From assembly GCF_051148895.1 (NCBI RefSeq), contig NZ_CP154625.1:2976001-3040000 (forward strand): DNA of 64,000 nucleotides, given 5' to 3'. The position numbers were made by a program, and so were the translations under genes. This document shows, piece after piece, positions 10,631-18,846 of the stretch. This DNA comes from Terrisporobacter vanillatitrophus (GTDB lineage: Bacteria; Bacillota; Clostridia; Peptostreptococcales; Peptostreptococcaceae). Under the pieces are notes generated by a model. The model was not told the origin of the DNA and searched no databases. It worked only from the letters and a program-made list of their open reading frames with translations. Within the stretch, counting starts at the first letter, position 1, and each line of letters begins with the position of its first letter.

Positions 10631-10978
10631 CTAATCCTTTAAGTCAATATATCTCATTTGACTTTCATTAGGGTAATCCATTTTTAACTTTTCTTTTGCA
10701 TTTTCTTCTATATTAGTAATGCTGGAATTTTCTAATTGTTGCATTTTTAATCCATCTAAAACTATCTCTTCTTTTCTCAATTGCTTTTTCAATGTGTTAA
10801 TCTCATATTTGTAATTTGATACAATAGCATTACCACATAAATTTGTGATGATTATTGATACCACAGGAAATGCAAACAAAATAGGCTTAACTAATTTTTT
10901 TATTTTTCTCTTTTTATATCTATTCTTTTTTCTCTTTTTATATTCATTTATGTTCTTTACTCTTTCCTTTTTATTCAA
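10631..10978 (-). CDS. ftsL: FtsL-like septum-formation protein
   Basis: Small bitopic protein (about 115 aa). It has a very basic cytoplasmic N-terminus (KKRKKNRYKKRKIKK), one membrane helix (PILFAFPVVSIIITNLCG) and an extracellular coiled-coil-like segment (YEINTLKKQLRKEEIV) ending in LKMDYPNESQMRYIDL. This matches FtsL/DivIC topology and its usual place just before the class B PBP gene. The open frame extends to 11065, but a TTG at 10978 stands next to GGGGGTGAT and is the probable start. Identification rests mainly on topology and position. Unusually, rsmH is not adjacent but lies 5 kb upstream. Confidence 0.8.
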   Translation of the reverse strand: MNKKERVKNINEYKKRKKNRYKKRKIKKLVKPILFAFPVVSIIITNLCGNAIVSNYKYEINTLKKQLRKEEIVLDGLKMQQLENSSITNIEENAKEKLKMDYPNESQMRYIDLKD

Positions 10979-11227
10979 AAAATCACCCCCATCTTCTGTG
11001 GTATATACATATTTAGTTTTTTTGTGTCTGCCTTCCTTTAATGACTTATACAAAAATTCATACATAAAAGATTATGAATTTTTATATGTAGAACAATTTT
11101 TTAAAAAATTTATACTTTCTTTCATTTTTTTGAAGTATTAAATAGAATTAAATATGTTCATTTTCTTTATATTTTTAATAAAGTAATTTATACTTAAATT
11201 AATATTGCTTAAAAAGGGGTAATTATT

Positions 11228-12388
11228 ATGGATGAAATAATTAAGGCCTGCGAAGAATTACAACCTTGGCTGATAAAAGTTAGAAGAGAATTGCATAGAA
11301 ATGCAGAACTTGGATTTAAGGAATACAAGACAAGAAATATATTGATAAAATATTTAAATGAAATGAATGTTAGTTATGAGAGTATAAATGATTCTACTGG
11401 AATCATAGCATTAATTAATACAAATGCTTCGTTAACCATTGGTATAAGAGCTGATATGGATGGCTTGCCAATAGAAGAGAAGTGTAATATAGATTACAAA
11501 TCTGAAAATGAAGGAGTAATGCATGCTTGTGGTCACGATGCTCATTTAACAATAGCCCTGGGACTTTGTAAAATATTATGTAGGTTTAAAAATAGATTAA
11601 GAGTAAATGTAAAGTTTATTTTTCAACCAGGTGAAGAAGTTGGTGGTGGAAAAATTATAGTAAATAGAGGTGTTTTAGATAGCCCTAAAGTAGATTATAT
11701 ATTTGCATTGCATGTTGCTCCTCATCTATTATGTGGCTCTATGGAAATAAAATCCGGGGTAATGGCTGCTTCTACTGATAGATTACATATTACTGTAAAA
11801 GGTAGAAAAAGTCATGGAGCTTATCCTCACGATGGTATTGATGCAATAGTAACTTCTTCATATTTAATTTCATCTTTGCAAACAATTGTAAGTAGAAATA
11901 TAGATCCCAATAATTCTGTAGTAATTACATTTGGCAAAATTTTCGGAGGAGTAAAAGGAAATATAATTTGCGATGAAGTTAATTTAGTGGGAACTTTAAG
12001 AACTCTAAATAACGAAGATAGAATTTTATCAAAAAAAAGAATAAAAGAAATTTGTACACATGTAGGTAAAACCTTTAACTGTTCAATTATCTTGGACATA
12101 AAAGAAGGTATACCCTTACTAATAAATGACAAGGAATTAGTAAATAAAATAATAAAAAATGGAGTTGAAGTTTTAGGAGATGACAAAGTAATTATAAAAG
12201 ATAAATCTTCCTTAGGCTCTGAAGATTTTGCTTATTTTTTACAAGAAACTAGGGGGGCTTTTTTTAATATAGGATGTGCTAATAAAACTATTAATTCCCC
12301 CATACATACATCTACATTTAATATTGATGAAAACTGCTTACTTACAGGATTACTTCTACAATCAAAAAATATTTTTATGTTTCAGTAA
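11228..12388 (+). CDS. M20-family amidohydrolase (N-acyl-amino-acid or hippurate hydrolase type)
   Basis: Cytoplasmic metal-dependent amidohydrolase (386 aa, normal for the M20D family) that releases an acyl group from an amino acid or related amide. Visible features are RRELHRNAELGFKEYKT, the metal-site blocks GIRADMDGLPI and MHACGHDAHL, FQPGEEVGGG and the C-terminal SSLGSEDFAYF. The dimerisation domain lies around residues 180-290. The substrate cannot be set from sequence. It is divergent from ftsL and is followed 13 nt later by a lipoprotein gene. The ribosome binding site is AAAGGGG. Confidence 0.88.
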   Translation: MDEIIKACEELQPWLIKVRRELHRNAELGFKEYKTRNILIKYLNEMNVSYESINDSTGIIALINTNASLTIGIRADMDGLPIEEKCNIDYKSENEGVMHACGHDAHLTIALGLCKILCRFKNRLRVNVKFIFQPGEEVGGGKIIVNRGVLDSPKVDYIFALHVAPHLLCGSMEIKSGVMAASTDRLHITVKGRKSHGAYPHDGIDAIVTSSYLISSLQTIVSRNIDPNNSVVITFGKIFGGVKGNIICDEVNLVGTLRTLNNEDRILSKKRIKEICTHVGKTFNCSIILDIKEGIPLLINDKELVNKIIKNGVEVLGDDKVIIKDKSSLGSEDFAYFLQETRGAFFNIGCANKTINSPIHTSTFNIDENCLLTGLLLQSKNIFMFQ

Positions 12389-12401
12389 AGAGGAGGAATA
12401 T

Positions 12402-12836
12402 ATGAGAAATACATTATTATTAATTATATTAATATCTACTGCGATTATTTTTTATGGTTGTAATAAAAATTCAAATGAGGATAGTCCAGTTTCTCTATCT
12501 TCAGTAGATATAAGCTCATTAAATAATAAGAAAATTCTAGGTGTAATACATGATGAAAATTTAGAAGAAGGCATTTATCAAATAATAACAGACAATAATA
12601 AATATATATTTTTTAAAGGCATTAAAAATGAATATATAGATATTGATTCAAGACTTGAAGATAAAACACTTATAATAAGTTGCAATACCTCCCCTTCTTC
12701 AAAAAGTAAGGATGAACTTTATGTCATAAGAGAAAAAAATACTACTTCATCAAATGATAAAAGTATATTTTTTGATACAATACTTTTAAATATAAATAAT
12801 AAAAAAGTACCTTTTAATTCTATTCAAATAAAATAA
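12402..12836 (+). CDS. Small predicted lipoprotein of unknown function
   Basis: A 144-residue protein with a lipoprotein signal: MRNTLLLIILISTAIIFYGC, with Cys at about residue 20 followed by a Ser/Asn-rich linker (NKNSNEDSPVSLSS). The lipobox residues before Cys (FYG) are slightly atypical. The mature part is a small, beta-rich-looking domain with no motif I recognise. The open frame extends upstream to 12276, overlapping the amidohydrolase, but AGAGGAGGAATAT precedes the ATG at 12402. It is probably co-transcribed with the M20 gene and ends at a strong terminator. Confidence 0.75.
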   Translation: MRNTLLLIILISTAIIFYGCNKNSNEDSPVSLSSVDISSLNNKKILGVIHDENLEEGIYQIITDNNKYIFFKGIKNEYIDIDSRLEDKTLIISCNTSPSSKSKDELYVIREKNTTSSNDKSIFFDTILLNINNKKVPFNSIQIK

Positions 12837-12867
12837 AAAGCTCATTTTAATATGAGCTTTTTATTTT
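12835..12867. terminator. Bidirectional terminator between lipoprotein and MATE genes
   Basis: Hairpin AAAAGCTCAT / ATGAGCTTTT with a loop of about 6 nt, with T-runs on both strands. It sits between convergent genes. Confidence 0.85.
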
Positions 12868-12878
12868 ACATAAAGATT

Positions 12879-14231
12879 TTATATTTCATTTAATTTCCAC
12901 TTACTTCCTTTATATCTAATAATAAAGCATACTGATCTAAATATCCAATCAATACTCATGGCCACCCATACGCCTAAAACTCCAATATTCATATATCTTC
13001 CTAATACATAACTAAAACCAATTCTAAAAATCCACATAGAAAAAATAGCAACTATCATACAAAATTTAACATCATTGGCTGCACGAAGAGTATTTGGAAG
13101 TACAAATGATGCGGTCCATATAATAATAGCCAAACTTCCATGATACAAAATAATATCCATTGAAATCTTTGCTGTATAATCTGATAAATTGTAAGCATTT
13201 AAAATTAATGGCATACTTATAAAAGTAACAATAACCGTAAGTAATATACATATAGTACTTATCTTAACTAATTTTTTCGTATAATATTTGGTTTGATCAT
13301 AATCTCCTGCACCTATACACTGTGATGTTACAGAAAGAGTTGCTTGGCTGATTGCCATGCCAGGTATTATTTGAAAAAGTCCAACAGCATTTGCTACAGC
13401 ATTTGCCGCAATAGCTGTTGTTCCAAAAGTTGCTATTAAATTTAGTACAATAATTTTCCCAAGTTGAAACATACCATTTTCCATACCATTAGGAACACCA
13501 ATATAAAGTATTTTTCTAATTAATACTCTATCAAATTTTTTACATATTCTTTTAGACAAGTGAATTTGTAAACTATCATTTCTTATCAAAATAAAAATCA
13601 CTACAGCAGCTACAACTCTAGAAAATACCGTTGGTATGGCTGCTCCTGCAATTCCCATTTTAAAGACATATATTAAAAAATAATTTCCTATTAGATTTAT
13701 TAGATTCATCATAATGGATATTTTCATCGTGATTTTAGAATTTCCCATAGCTCTAAATAATGCTGCCCCGCCGTTGTATATTGCAATAAAAGGAATTGAC
13801 ATAAATACTATGGTTAAATAAGTATTAGAATAGTTCATAACATCTTGTTCTATATTCCCAAAAACTATATAGAGAATAAAATATTTACTCAAATATACTA
13901 TTATCATAACAGTAATAGAACTTAAAAATAGAAAAAGCATAAGCTGATCAGCACTTTGACAAGCTTTATTCTCCTTTTTTTGCCCTAAATATTGACCTGC
14001 TACTACTGCTCCTCCTGTGGCAAGAGCTGTGAAAATATTTATTATAAGAATATTTATACTATCTACTAACGATACTGCTGATACTGCAGTTTCACCTATA
14101 CTAGCAGTCATAATAGAGTCAGCTAAACCTACAGTTACTAATAAAAATTGCTCTACTATTAAAGGGAAAATAAGTCTATATAAATTTTCATTTGTGAATA
14201 AATATTTCTTTGTTTTTTGAGTGATTTCCAT
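12879..14231 (-). CDS. MATE-family multidrug/Na+ efflux protein
   Basis: Twelve-helix inner-membrane antiporter (450 aa) of the MATE family, which exports cationic drugs or metabolites using Na+ or H+. The two homologous MatE halves are evident: LIFPLIVEQFLLVTVGLADS in the N-terminal half, with SLVDSINILIINIF and GGAVVAGQYLGQKKE, and NGMENGMFQLGK with SQCIGAGDYDQTKYYTKK in the second half. It stands alone on the minus strand, inside the block that separates ftsL from rsmH. The substrate is not predictable. Confidence 0.9.
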   Translation of the reverse strand: MEITQKTKKYLFTNENLYRLIFPLIVEQFLLVTVGLADSIMTASIGETAVSAVSLVDSINILIINIFTALATGGAVVAGQYLGQKKENKACQSADQLMLFLFLSSITVMIIVYLSKYFILYIVFGNIEQDVMNYSNTYLTIVFMSIPFIAIYNGGAALFRAMGNSKITMKISIMMNLINLIGNYFLIYVFKMGIAGAAIPTVFSRVVAAVVIFILIRNDSLQIHLSKRICKKFDRVLIRKILYIGVPNGMENGMFQLGKIIVLNLIATFGTTAIAANAVANAVGLFQIIPGMAISQATLSVTSQCIGAGDYDQTKYYTKKLVKISTICILLTVIVTFISMPLILNAYNLSDYTAKISMDIILYHGSLAIIIWTASFVLPNTLRAANDVKFCMIVAIFSMWIFRIGFSYVLGRYMNIGVLGVWVAMSIDWIFRSVCFIIRYKGSKWKLNEI

Positions 14232-14449
14232 AATAAGCCCCCTTTACAACATTCACTAATAATTATATCAGATGTTCATTTTGTATACATAAAATTTACT
14301 TTACTTTAATAACAACATGGCTAAAAAATTTGCTTTACTTGAGTCACACACTAACAAAACACTTTGTGTCGCAAAAATTGATAAATATATTGTAAACGAT
14401 ATTAACTAGTTATAACTTTATACAGTCGCCTTACTCTATTTCAAGTAGT

Positions 14450-14492
14450 AGATATTATAAATTATCCACAGACCAGATAATTTATAATATCT
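14450..14492. repeat. Perfect 17-bp inverted repeat
   Basis: Arms AGATATTATAAATTATC and GATAATTTATAATATCT are perfectly complementary around a 9-nt loop CACAGACCA. There is no T-run on either side, so it is not a classical terminator. It lies 9 bases from the metY terminator. Function unknown. Confidence 0.7.
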
Positions 14493-14500
14493 TTGTAATT

Positions 14501-14537
14501 AAAAAAGAAAGATGAAGTTTATCATCTTCCTTTTTAT
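14501..14537 (-). terminator. Terminator of metY
   Basis: On the minus strand, AAAAAGGAAGATGA / TCATCTTTCTTTTTT forms a hairpin ending in a T-run directly after the metY stop codon. Confidence 0.8.
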
Positions 14538-14542
14538 TTTCT

Positions 14543-15832
14543 CTATAATGATGACTTTTCTAAAGCTTGATTTAAGTCCCAAATTAAGTCATCTATATCT
14601 TCTATTCCTATAGAAACTCTTATCATATCCGGTGTAACACCAGCTAGTTTTTGCTCCTCTTCATTAAGCTGAGAATGAGTAGTGCTTGCTGGATGTATAA
14701 CTAGAGATTTTGCATCTGCCACATTTGCTAAATGAGAGAATATTTGTAAACCTTCAATAAATTTTATCCCTGCTTCTAATCCTCCCTTTATTCCAAAGGT
14801 AAATATTGAACCTGGTCCTTTTGGTAAGTATTTTTGTGCCAAGTCATAATATTTATTTTCTTTTAAACCGGGATAGTTTACCCATGCAACTTGAGGATGA
14901 TTATTTAAAAATTCTGTAATTTTCTTAGTATTCTCCACATGTCTTTCAACTCTTAATGATAAAGTTTCAAGTCCTAATAATAATTGGAATGCACTTTGTG
15001 CACTTAGACAAGCCCCTGTATCTCTTAAATATTGAGCTAGAAGTTTTGTAGTATAAGCTGCTTTTTTACAGTCTTTAGCATAGTTTAAACCATTGTAAGA
15101 TAAGTCTGGCTCTGTTAAACATGGGAATTTCCCACTTTCTATCCAATCAAAATTTCCACTATCAACCACTACTCCACCTAAAGTCGTTCCATGCCCACCT
15201 ATAAATTTTGTAGCTGAATGAACAACAATATCAACACCATAATCAAATACTTTTATTAAGTAAGGCGTTCCAAAAGTATTATCTAACATAAATGGAATTT
15301 TAGCTTCGTGAGCTATTTCTGCAATTTTTTCTATATCGATAATATTTATTCCTGGATTTCCTATAGTTTCTGCATAAACTAATCTTGTTTTATCGTTTAT
15401 TGCTGCTCTAAAGCTTTCTGGATCATCAGGATTTACAAAATGAGTTTTAATTCCTAATTTAGGTAACATATTTGATAATAGATTAAATGTTCCACCATAA
15501 ATCGTTGGTGCAGCAACTATTTCATCACCAGCTTGAAGTATATTTAATATAGCTGCATTAATAGCACCCATTCCAGAAGCAAAGGCTACAGCTCCTACTC
15601 CACCTTCAAGTAAGGCCATTCTTTCCTCAAATACTGCCACAGTTGGATTTGATATTCTTGAATAAATATGCCCCTCTGTTTTTAAGGCAAATAAATCAGC
15701 TCCGTGATCTACACTTTCAAAACAATATGATGTTGTTTGATATATTGGAACTGCTCTAGCTCCTGTTGCTGAATCTGGTTGTTGTCCCCCATGAACTTGT
15801 AATGTTGAAAAACCTAACTCTCTTTCACTCAT
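14543..15832 (-). CDS. metY: O-acetylhomoserine sulfhydrylase (aminocarboxypropyltransferase)
   Basis: PLP enzyme (429 aa) that makes homocysteine (or methionine) from O-acetylhomoserine and sulfide or methanethiol. Cys/Met-metabolism PLP family features include TLQVHGGQ at the N-terminus, YSRISNPTVAVFEERMALLEGG, AFASGMGA, and the PLP-lysine segment VHSATKFIGGHG. The length, and the long stretch between the PLP lysine and the C-terminal SLVIHPASTTHSQ, fit MetY rather than MetB/MetC. It stands behind a SAM-I riboswitch. The metA at 25 kb carries the acetyl-type Glu111, so it should supply the substrate. Confidence 0.93.
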   Translation of the reverse strand: MSERELGFSTLQVHGGQQPDSATGARAVPIYQTTSYCFESVDHGADLFALKTEGHIYSRISNPTVAVFEERMALLEGGVGAVAFASGMGAINAAILNILQAGDEIVAAPTIYGGTFNLLSNMLPKLGIKTHFVNPDDPESFRAAINDKTRLVYAETIGNPGINIIDIEKIAEIAHEAKIPFMLDNTFGTPYLIKVFDYGVDIVVHSATKFIGGHGTTLGGVVVDSGNFDWIESGKFPCLTEPDLSYNGLNYAKDCKKAAYTTKLLAQYLRDTGACLSAQSAFQLLLGLETLSLRVERHVENTKKITEFLNNHPQVAWVNYPGLKENKYYDLAQKYLPKGPGSIFTFGIKGGLEAGIKFIEGLQIFSHLANVADAKSLVIHPASTTHSQLNEEEQKLAGVTPDMIRVSIGIEDIDDLIWDLNQALEKSSL

Positions 15833-15912
15833 TAGTTATATCCCCCTTGTTATTTAATATAAATAATATTAAACAATATATAAAAAACCTTACAAGTTAT
15901 ATCTCATCAAAT

Positions 15913-15950
15913 AAAAAAAGGCTCTTTTATCTTAAAGATAAAAGAGCCTT
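15913..15950 (-). terminator. SAM-riboswitch expression-platform terminator
   Basis: Stem AAGGCTCTTTTATCTT / AAGATAAAAGAGCCTT with a very short loop, followed on the minus strand by TTTTTTTAT. It lies between the SAM-I aptamer and metY. Confidence 0.9.
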
Positions 15951-15961
15951 AATAATCTAAG

Positions 15962-16072
15962 ATTTGCCTCTTATCTTTCTTATGTTTCCATAAGTAGGAT
16001 TTAGCACCTATCTAATATAGGTTGCTGGACTTCTTCGGGCCTATTCCCTCCATCACTCTTGATAAGATTTTT
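15962..16072 (-). promoter_or_regulatory. SAM-I riboswitch (S-box) controlling metY
   Basis: On the minus strand the conserved S-box blocks occur in order: TCTTATCAAGAG, GATGGAGGGA, GGCCCGAAGAAGTCCAGCAA, a variable hairpin CCTATATTAGATAGG, GTGCTAAATCCTAC and a closing GATAAGA. TCTTATC and GATAAGA form P1. A strong terminator follows, so SAM binding should switch metY off. Confidence 0.95.
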
Positions 16073-16093
16073 TACTATTAATTTAATAAGTTA

Positions 16094-16122
16094 ATTATAT
16101 ACATGTTTTTATTCATACGCAA
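16094..16122 (-). promoter_or_regulatory. Sigma-A promoter of the metY leader
   Basis: Minus strand: -35 TTGCGT, 17-bp spacer, -10 TATAAT, ending about 22 bases before the start of the SAM-I aptamer. Confidence 0.7.
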
Positions 16123-16131
16123 CAAGAAAAA

Positions 16132-17070
16132 TTATTTTTTTTGAGCTACTCTAAGTTTTGCACTTCTCGCCCTTGGATTTCTTTCAATTTCTTCATCACT
16201 AGGAAGTATTGGTTTTCTTGTTATAATCTTAACTTCTGACTTTTTATCACATTGACAAATTGGAAGTTCTGGTGGACAAATACAACTTAAAGCCAAATCT
16301 TTAAATTCATTTTTTACTATTCTATCTTCTAATGAATGGAAAGTAATTATGCAAACTCTTCCACCCTTATTCATAATAGAAACAGCGTCTTCGATCATTT
16401 TATTTATTACACCAAGCTCGTTATTTACTTCTATTCTTATGGCTTGGAAAGTTCTCTTTGCTGGATGTGGTCCATCTATTCTAGCTTTTTTAGGTATTGC
16501 TTTTTTTATAATATCAACAAGCTCACCTGTTTTTTCTATAGGACCATTTGCTTCTCTTTCTTCTATTATAAATTTAGCAATTCTCTTTGCCCAATTATCT
16601 TCACCATAATCTCTGATTATCTTAGCTAATTGTTCTTCACTATAAGTGTTTACCACATCATAAGCAGAAAAATCTTTTCTAACGTCCATTCTCATATCTA
16701 GTGGTGCATCATGCATATAAGAGAAGCCTCTATCAGCTTCATCTAGTTGATGAGAAGATACGCCTAAGTCAGCAAGCACTCCATCTATTTTATAAACACC
16801 TATTTTTTCTAATTCTGATTTAATATTTTCAAAATTACTGTGTACAAATTTTACTCTGTCTGAATATTCAGCTAGTCTTTCTTTTGCCGTTGCTATGGCA
16901 TTTTTATCTTGATCAAATCCAATAAATAAACCTTTATCAGATAATCTCTTTACTATTTCTTTTGAATGACCTGCACCACCCATGGTACAGTCTACATATA
17001 CTCCATCTTCTTTTATGTCTAAATTTTCAATACATTCATCTAGTAGTACTGACACATGATTAAATTCCAT
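16132..17070 (-). CDS. rsmH: 16S rRNA (cytosine1402-N4)-methyltransferase RsmH
   Basis: SAM-dependent methyltransferase (312 aa) of the MraW/RsmH family that modifies C1402 of 16S rRNA in the cytoplasm. Motifs: N-terminal HVSVLLDECIENL, SAM loop DCTMGGAGHS, GFDQDKNAI, LADLGVSSHQLDEADRGFS, HPAKRTFQAIRIEVNNEL and ITFHSLEDRIVK, with a Cys-rich stretch CICPPELPICQC. The gene normally precedes ftsL in dcw clusters. Here it is the third gene of a cpsB-like, lgt, rsmH unit, and ftsL lies 5 kb downstream. The ribosome binding site is AAGGAGAAG. Confidence 0.97.
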   Translation of the reverse strand: MEFNHVSVLLDECIENLDIKEDGVYVDCTMGGAGHSKEIVKRLSDKGLFIGFDQDKNAIATAKERLAEYSDRVKFVHSNFENIKSELEKIGVYKIDGVLADLGVSSHQLDEADRGFSYMHDAPLDMRMDVRKDFSAYDVVNTYSEEQLAKIIRDYGEDNWAKRIAKFIIEEREANGPIEKTGELVDIIKKAIPKKARIDGPHPAKRTFQAIRIEVNNELGVINKMIEDAVSIMNKGGRVCIITFHSLEDRIVKNEFKDLALSCICPPELPICQCDKKSEVKIITRKPILPSDEEIERNPRARSAKLRVAQKK

Positions 17071-17103
17071 TTTTTCTTCTCCTTAAGAGTTACTAGTTAG
17101 CCT

Positions 17104-17832
17104 CTATTTTTTCTTCTTTGATAATATTTTATGTAAAATCACACAAACTATAATAGTTACTAAACTTATTACTTGAGCCATTCTAAGTGGACCAATCATA
17201 AGAGAATCTGTTCTAAGTCCTTCTATGAAAAATCTTCCTATTGAATATAAAATTAAATAAGATATAGCTAATTGACCTTCATATTTTTTCTTCTTTCTGA
17301 AACACCACAAAAATATGAATATACCTAAATCCCAGATAGATTCATATAAAAACGTTGGATGAACTTTAATACCATCAACAATTATTCCCCAAGGTAAAGA
17401 AGTTGGTCCTCCATGAGCTTCTCCATTTATAAAATTTCCCCATCTTCCTATAGCTTGACCTAAAGGTATACCAATCATTACAGTATCCGCCATCTTAAAG
17501 AAATTAATTCTTTTAATTTGAGTGTATATAAGTCCAGCCAATATACCACCTATTAAAGCTCCATGTATTGCCATACCTCCACCTCTGAAATTTAATATTT
17601 CAGATAGATTATTAGAATACCAAGACCAATTAAAAATAACATAATAAAGTCTAGCACCAATTAAACCGCAAGGTATTGCTATTATGGCTAAGTTTAATAA
17701 GTCATCTTCACTTATACTTACTCTTTTCCCTTCTCTTAATGCTATAAACACGCATATTATCATAGCTAATGCCATTAATACACCGTACCACATTACATCT
17801 AATCCAAATATTGTGAATGCCACTCTATCCAT
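17104..17832 (-). CDS. lgt: Prolipoprotein diacylglyceryl transferase Lgt
   Basis: Polytopic membrane enzyme (242 aa, about 7 helices) that transfers diacylglycerol from phosphatidylglycerol to the lipobox cysteine of prolipoproteins. Family landmarks are GARLYYVIFNW, GGGMAIHGALIGG with the essential His, and the Lgt signature IGRWGNFINGEAHGG. IEGLRTDS occurs near the C-terminus. It lies between a PHP phosphatase gene (11 nt upstream) and rsmH (33 nt downstream), and is likely co-transcribed with both. Confidence 0.96.
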   Translation of the reverse strand: MDRVAFTIFGLDVMWYGVLMALAMIICVFIALREGKRVSISEDDLLNLAIIAIPCGLIGARLYYVIFNWSWYSNNLSEILNFRGGGMAIHGALIGGILAGLIYTQIKRINFFKMADTVMIGIPLGQAIGRWGNFINGEAHGGPTSLPWGIIVDGIKVHPTFLYESIWDLGIFIFLWCFRKKKKYEGQLAISYLILYSIGRFFIEGLRTDSLMIGPLRMAQVISLVTIIVCVILHKILSKKKK

Positions 17833-17843
17833 TATTCCACCTC

Positions 17844-18626
17844 TTATAATCTAAATAATCTTTTAAAAAATCCTTTTTTCTTTACTTCCTCTTTATAAGG
17901 TTTTGACACATTTAAATCTTCATTATTCATTATTGCATTATTATTTTTAATAAATAAATTATCTGCTATTTCTTTTGAATATTTTTCACATACATATTTA
18001 TAAGCGTCTAAAAATATCGGTGTTCGTCTTTTACTACGATGAGCATCTGTTCCTACAATATGAACCATATTTCGGCTTATTAATGTATTACAAGTTCTTT
18101 GCAATTCTTTTCCACTTTTACCTAAAATACTATGAGAATTTATTTGTATTATAGCTCCAGCTTCAATAACTTCATATATTAACTCAGGATTTTCTTGAAC
18201 TTCTCTATATCTTTCCACATGTGCAAAAACTGGTATGTAGTTTTTTTCTTTTAATTCATATACTATATTACATAAATCACTTGGAAAATTTGTAGGAGGA
18301 AGTTCTATAAGCATGTATCTACTATTATTTAAAGTATAAAAATCTAATTCATCAATTTGTTTTATTAAATCATTAGTATAGTAAATTTCATTCCCAATTA
18401 ATACTTCAATATCTATCATATTTTCTTTTAAAACATTATTAAAATCTTTTAGCTCTTTTAATAGTTCTTCGCCTTTTTTGTACCTGAAATCTGGATGATA
18501 GTGTGATGTATTAACAATTTTTTTTATACCTTGTTCTCTAGCTATTAGAGCCATTTCAATAGACTCATTTAAGCTTCTAGAACCATCATCTACTTCAGGC
18601 AAAATGTGGCAATGTATATCTATCAT
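17844..18626 (-). CDS. CpsB/YwqE-type PHP tyrosine-protein phosphatase
   Basis: Metal-dependent PHP-family phosphatase (260 aa) resembling CpsB/YwqE, which dephosphorylate BY-kinases that control polysaccharide export. The PHP metal motifs are clear: MIDIHCHILPEVDDGS at the N-terminus, TSHYHPDF, the FAHVERY block and VGTDAHRSKRR near the C-terminus. No BY-kinase or capsule genes are in the window, so the substrate is unknown. A basic tail (EEVKKKGFFKRLFRL) ends the protein. It is first in an apparent operon with lgt and rsmH. Confidence 0.85.
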   Translation of the reverse strand: MIDIHCHILPEVDDGSRSLNESIEMALIAREQGIKKIVNTSHYHPDFRYKKGEELLKELKDFNNVLKENMIDIEVLIGNEIYYTNDLIKQIDELDFYTLNNSRYMLIELPPTNFPSDLCNIVYELKEKNYIPVFAHVERYREVQENPELIYEVIEAGAIIQINSHSILGKSGKELQRTCNTLISRNMVHIVGTDAHRSKRRTPIFLDAYKYVCEKYSKEIADNLFIKNNNAIMNNEDLNVSKPYKEEVKKKGFFKRLFRL

Positions 18627-18745
18627 AAAATATAGCCTCCTTCTACCCTAAACAATTATACTTTTCATTCTTTATTATATCAGTTTCTTAATAATAAAAA
18701 AATAGAATGCCTTAATTATAATGAATTAATAAATATTATACAATG

Positions 18746-18816
18746 AAAAAAGGATAATTATAGTTAATTTTAACTAAAATTATCTTTTAAAATTAAAATT
18801 TAATAATTATCCTTTA
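18746..18816. terminator. Terminator downstream of the M16 peptidase pair
   Basis: Outer arms AAAGGATAATTAT / ATAATTATCCTTT enclose a second AT-rich hairpin. A T-run follows on each strand, strongest on the minus strand. Confidence 0.7.
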
Positions 18817-18846
18817 TTTTATTACATTTTTATATTTATATAAATA

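Larger units (their letters stand above)
14232..14542. other. Intergenic region between MATE gene and metY
   Basis: About 310 bases. The metY terminator occupies 14501-14537 and a perfect 17-bp inverted repeat 14450-14492. A 30-codon open frame (14317-14409, plus strand, starting MAKKFALLESHTNK) lacks a ribosome binding site and is not called as a gene. Confidence 0.5.

Noticed and set aside
9343..10634. Several open frames antisense to spoVD
   Set aside because: They mirror the codons of the real gene on the opposite strand, have no ribosome binding sites and give low-complexity translations.
14317..14409. Possible 30-aa plus-strand peptide gene
   Set aside because: No ribosome binding site, no neighbour in the same direction, and no recognisable family. 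Short open frames are expected in this spacer.
14462..14470. TTATCCACA, a perfect DnaA-box match
   Set aside because: A single site with no clustered boxes, no dnaA/dnaN genes and no AT-rich unwinding context beyond the genome background. Not evidence of an origin.
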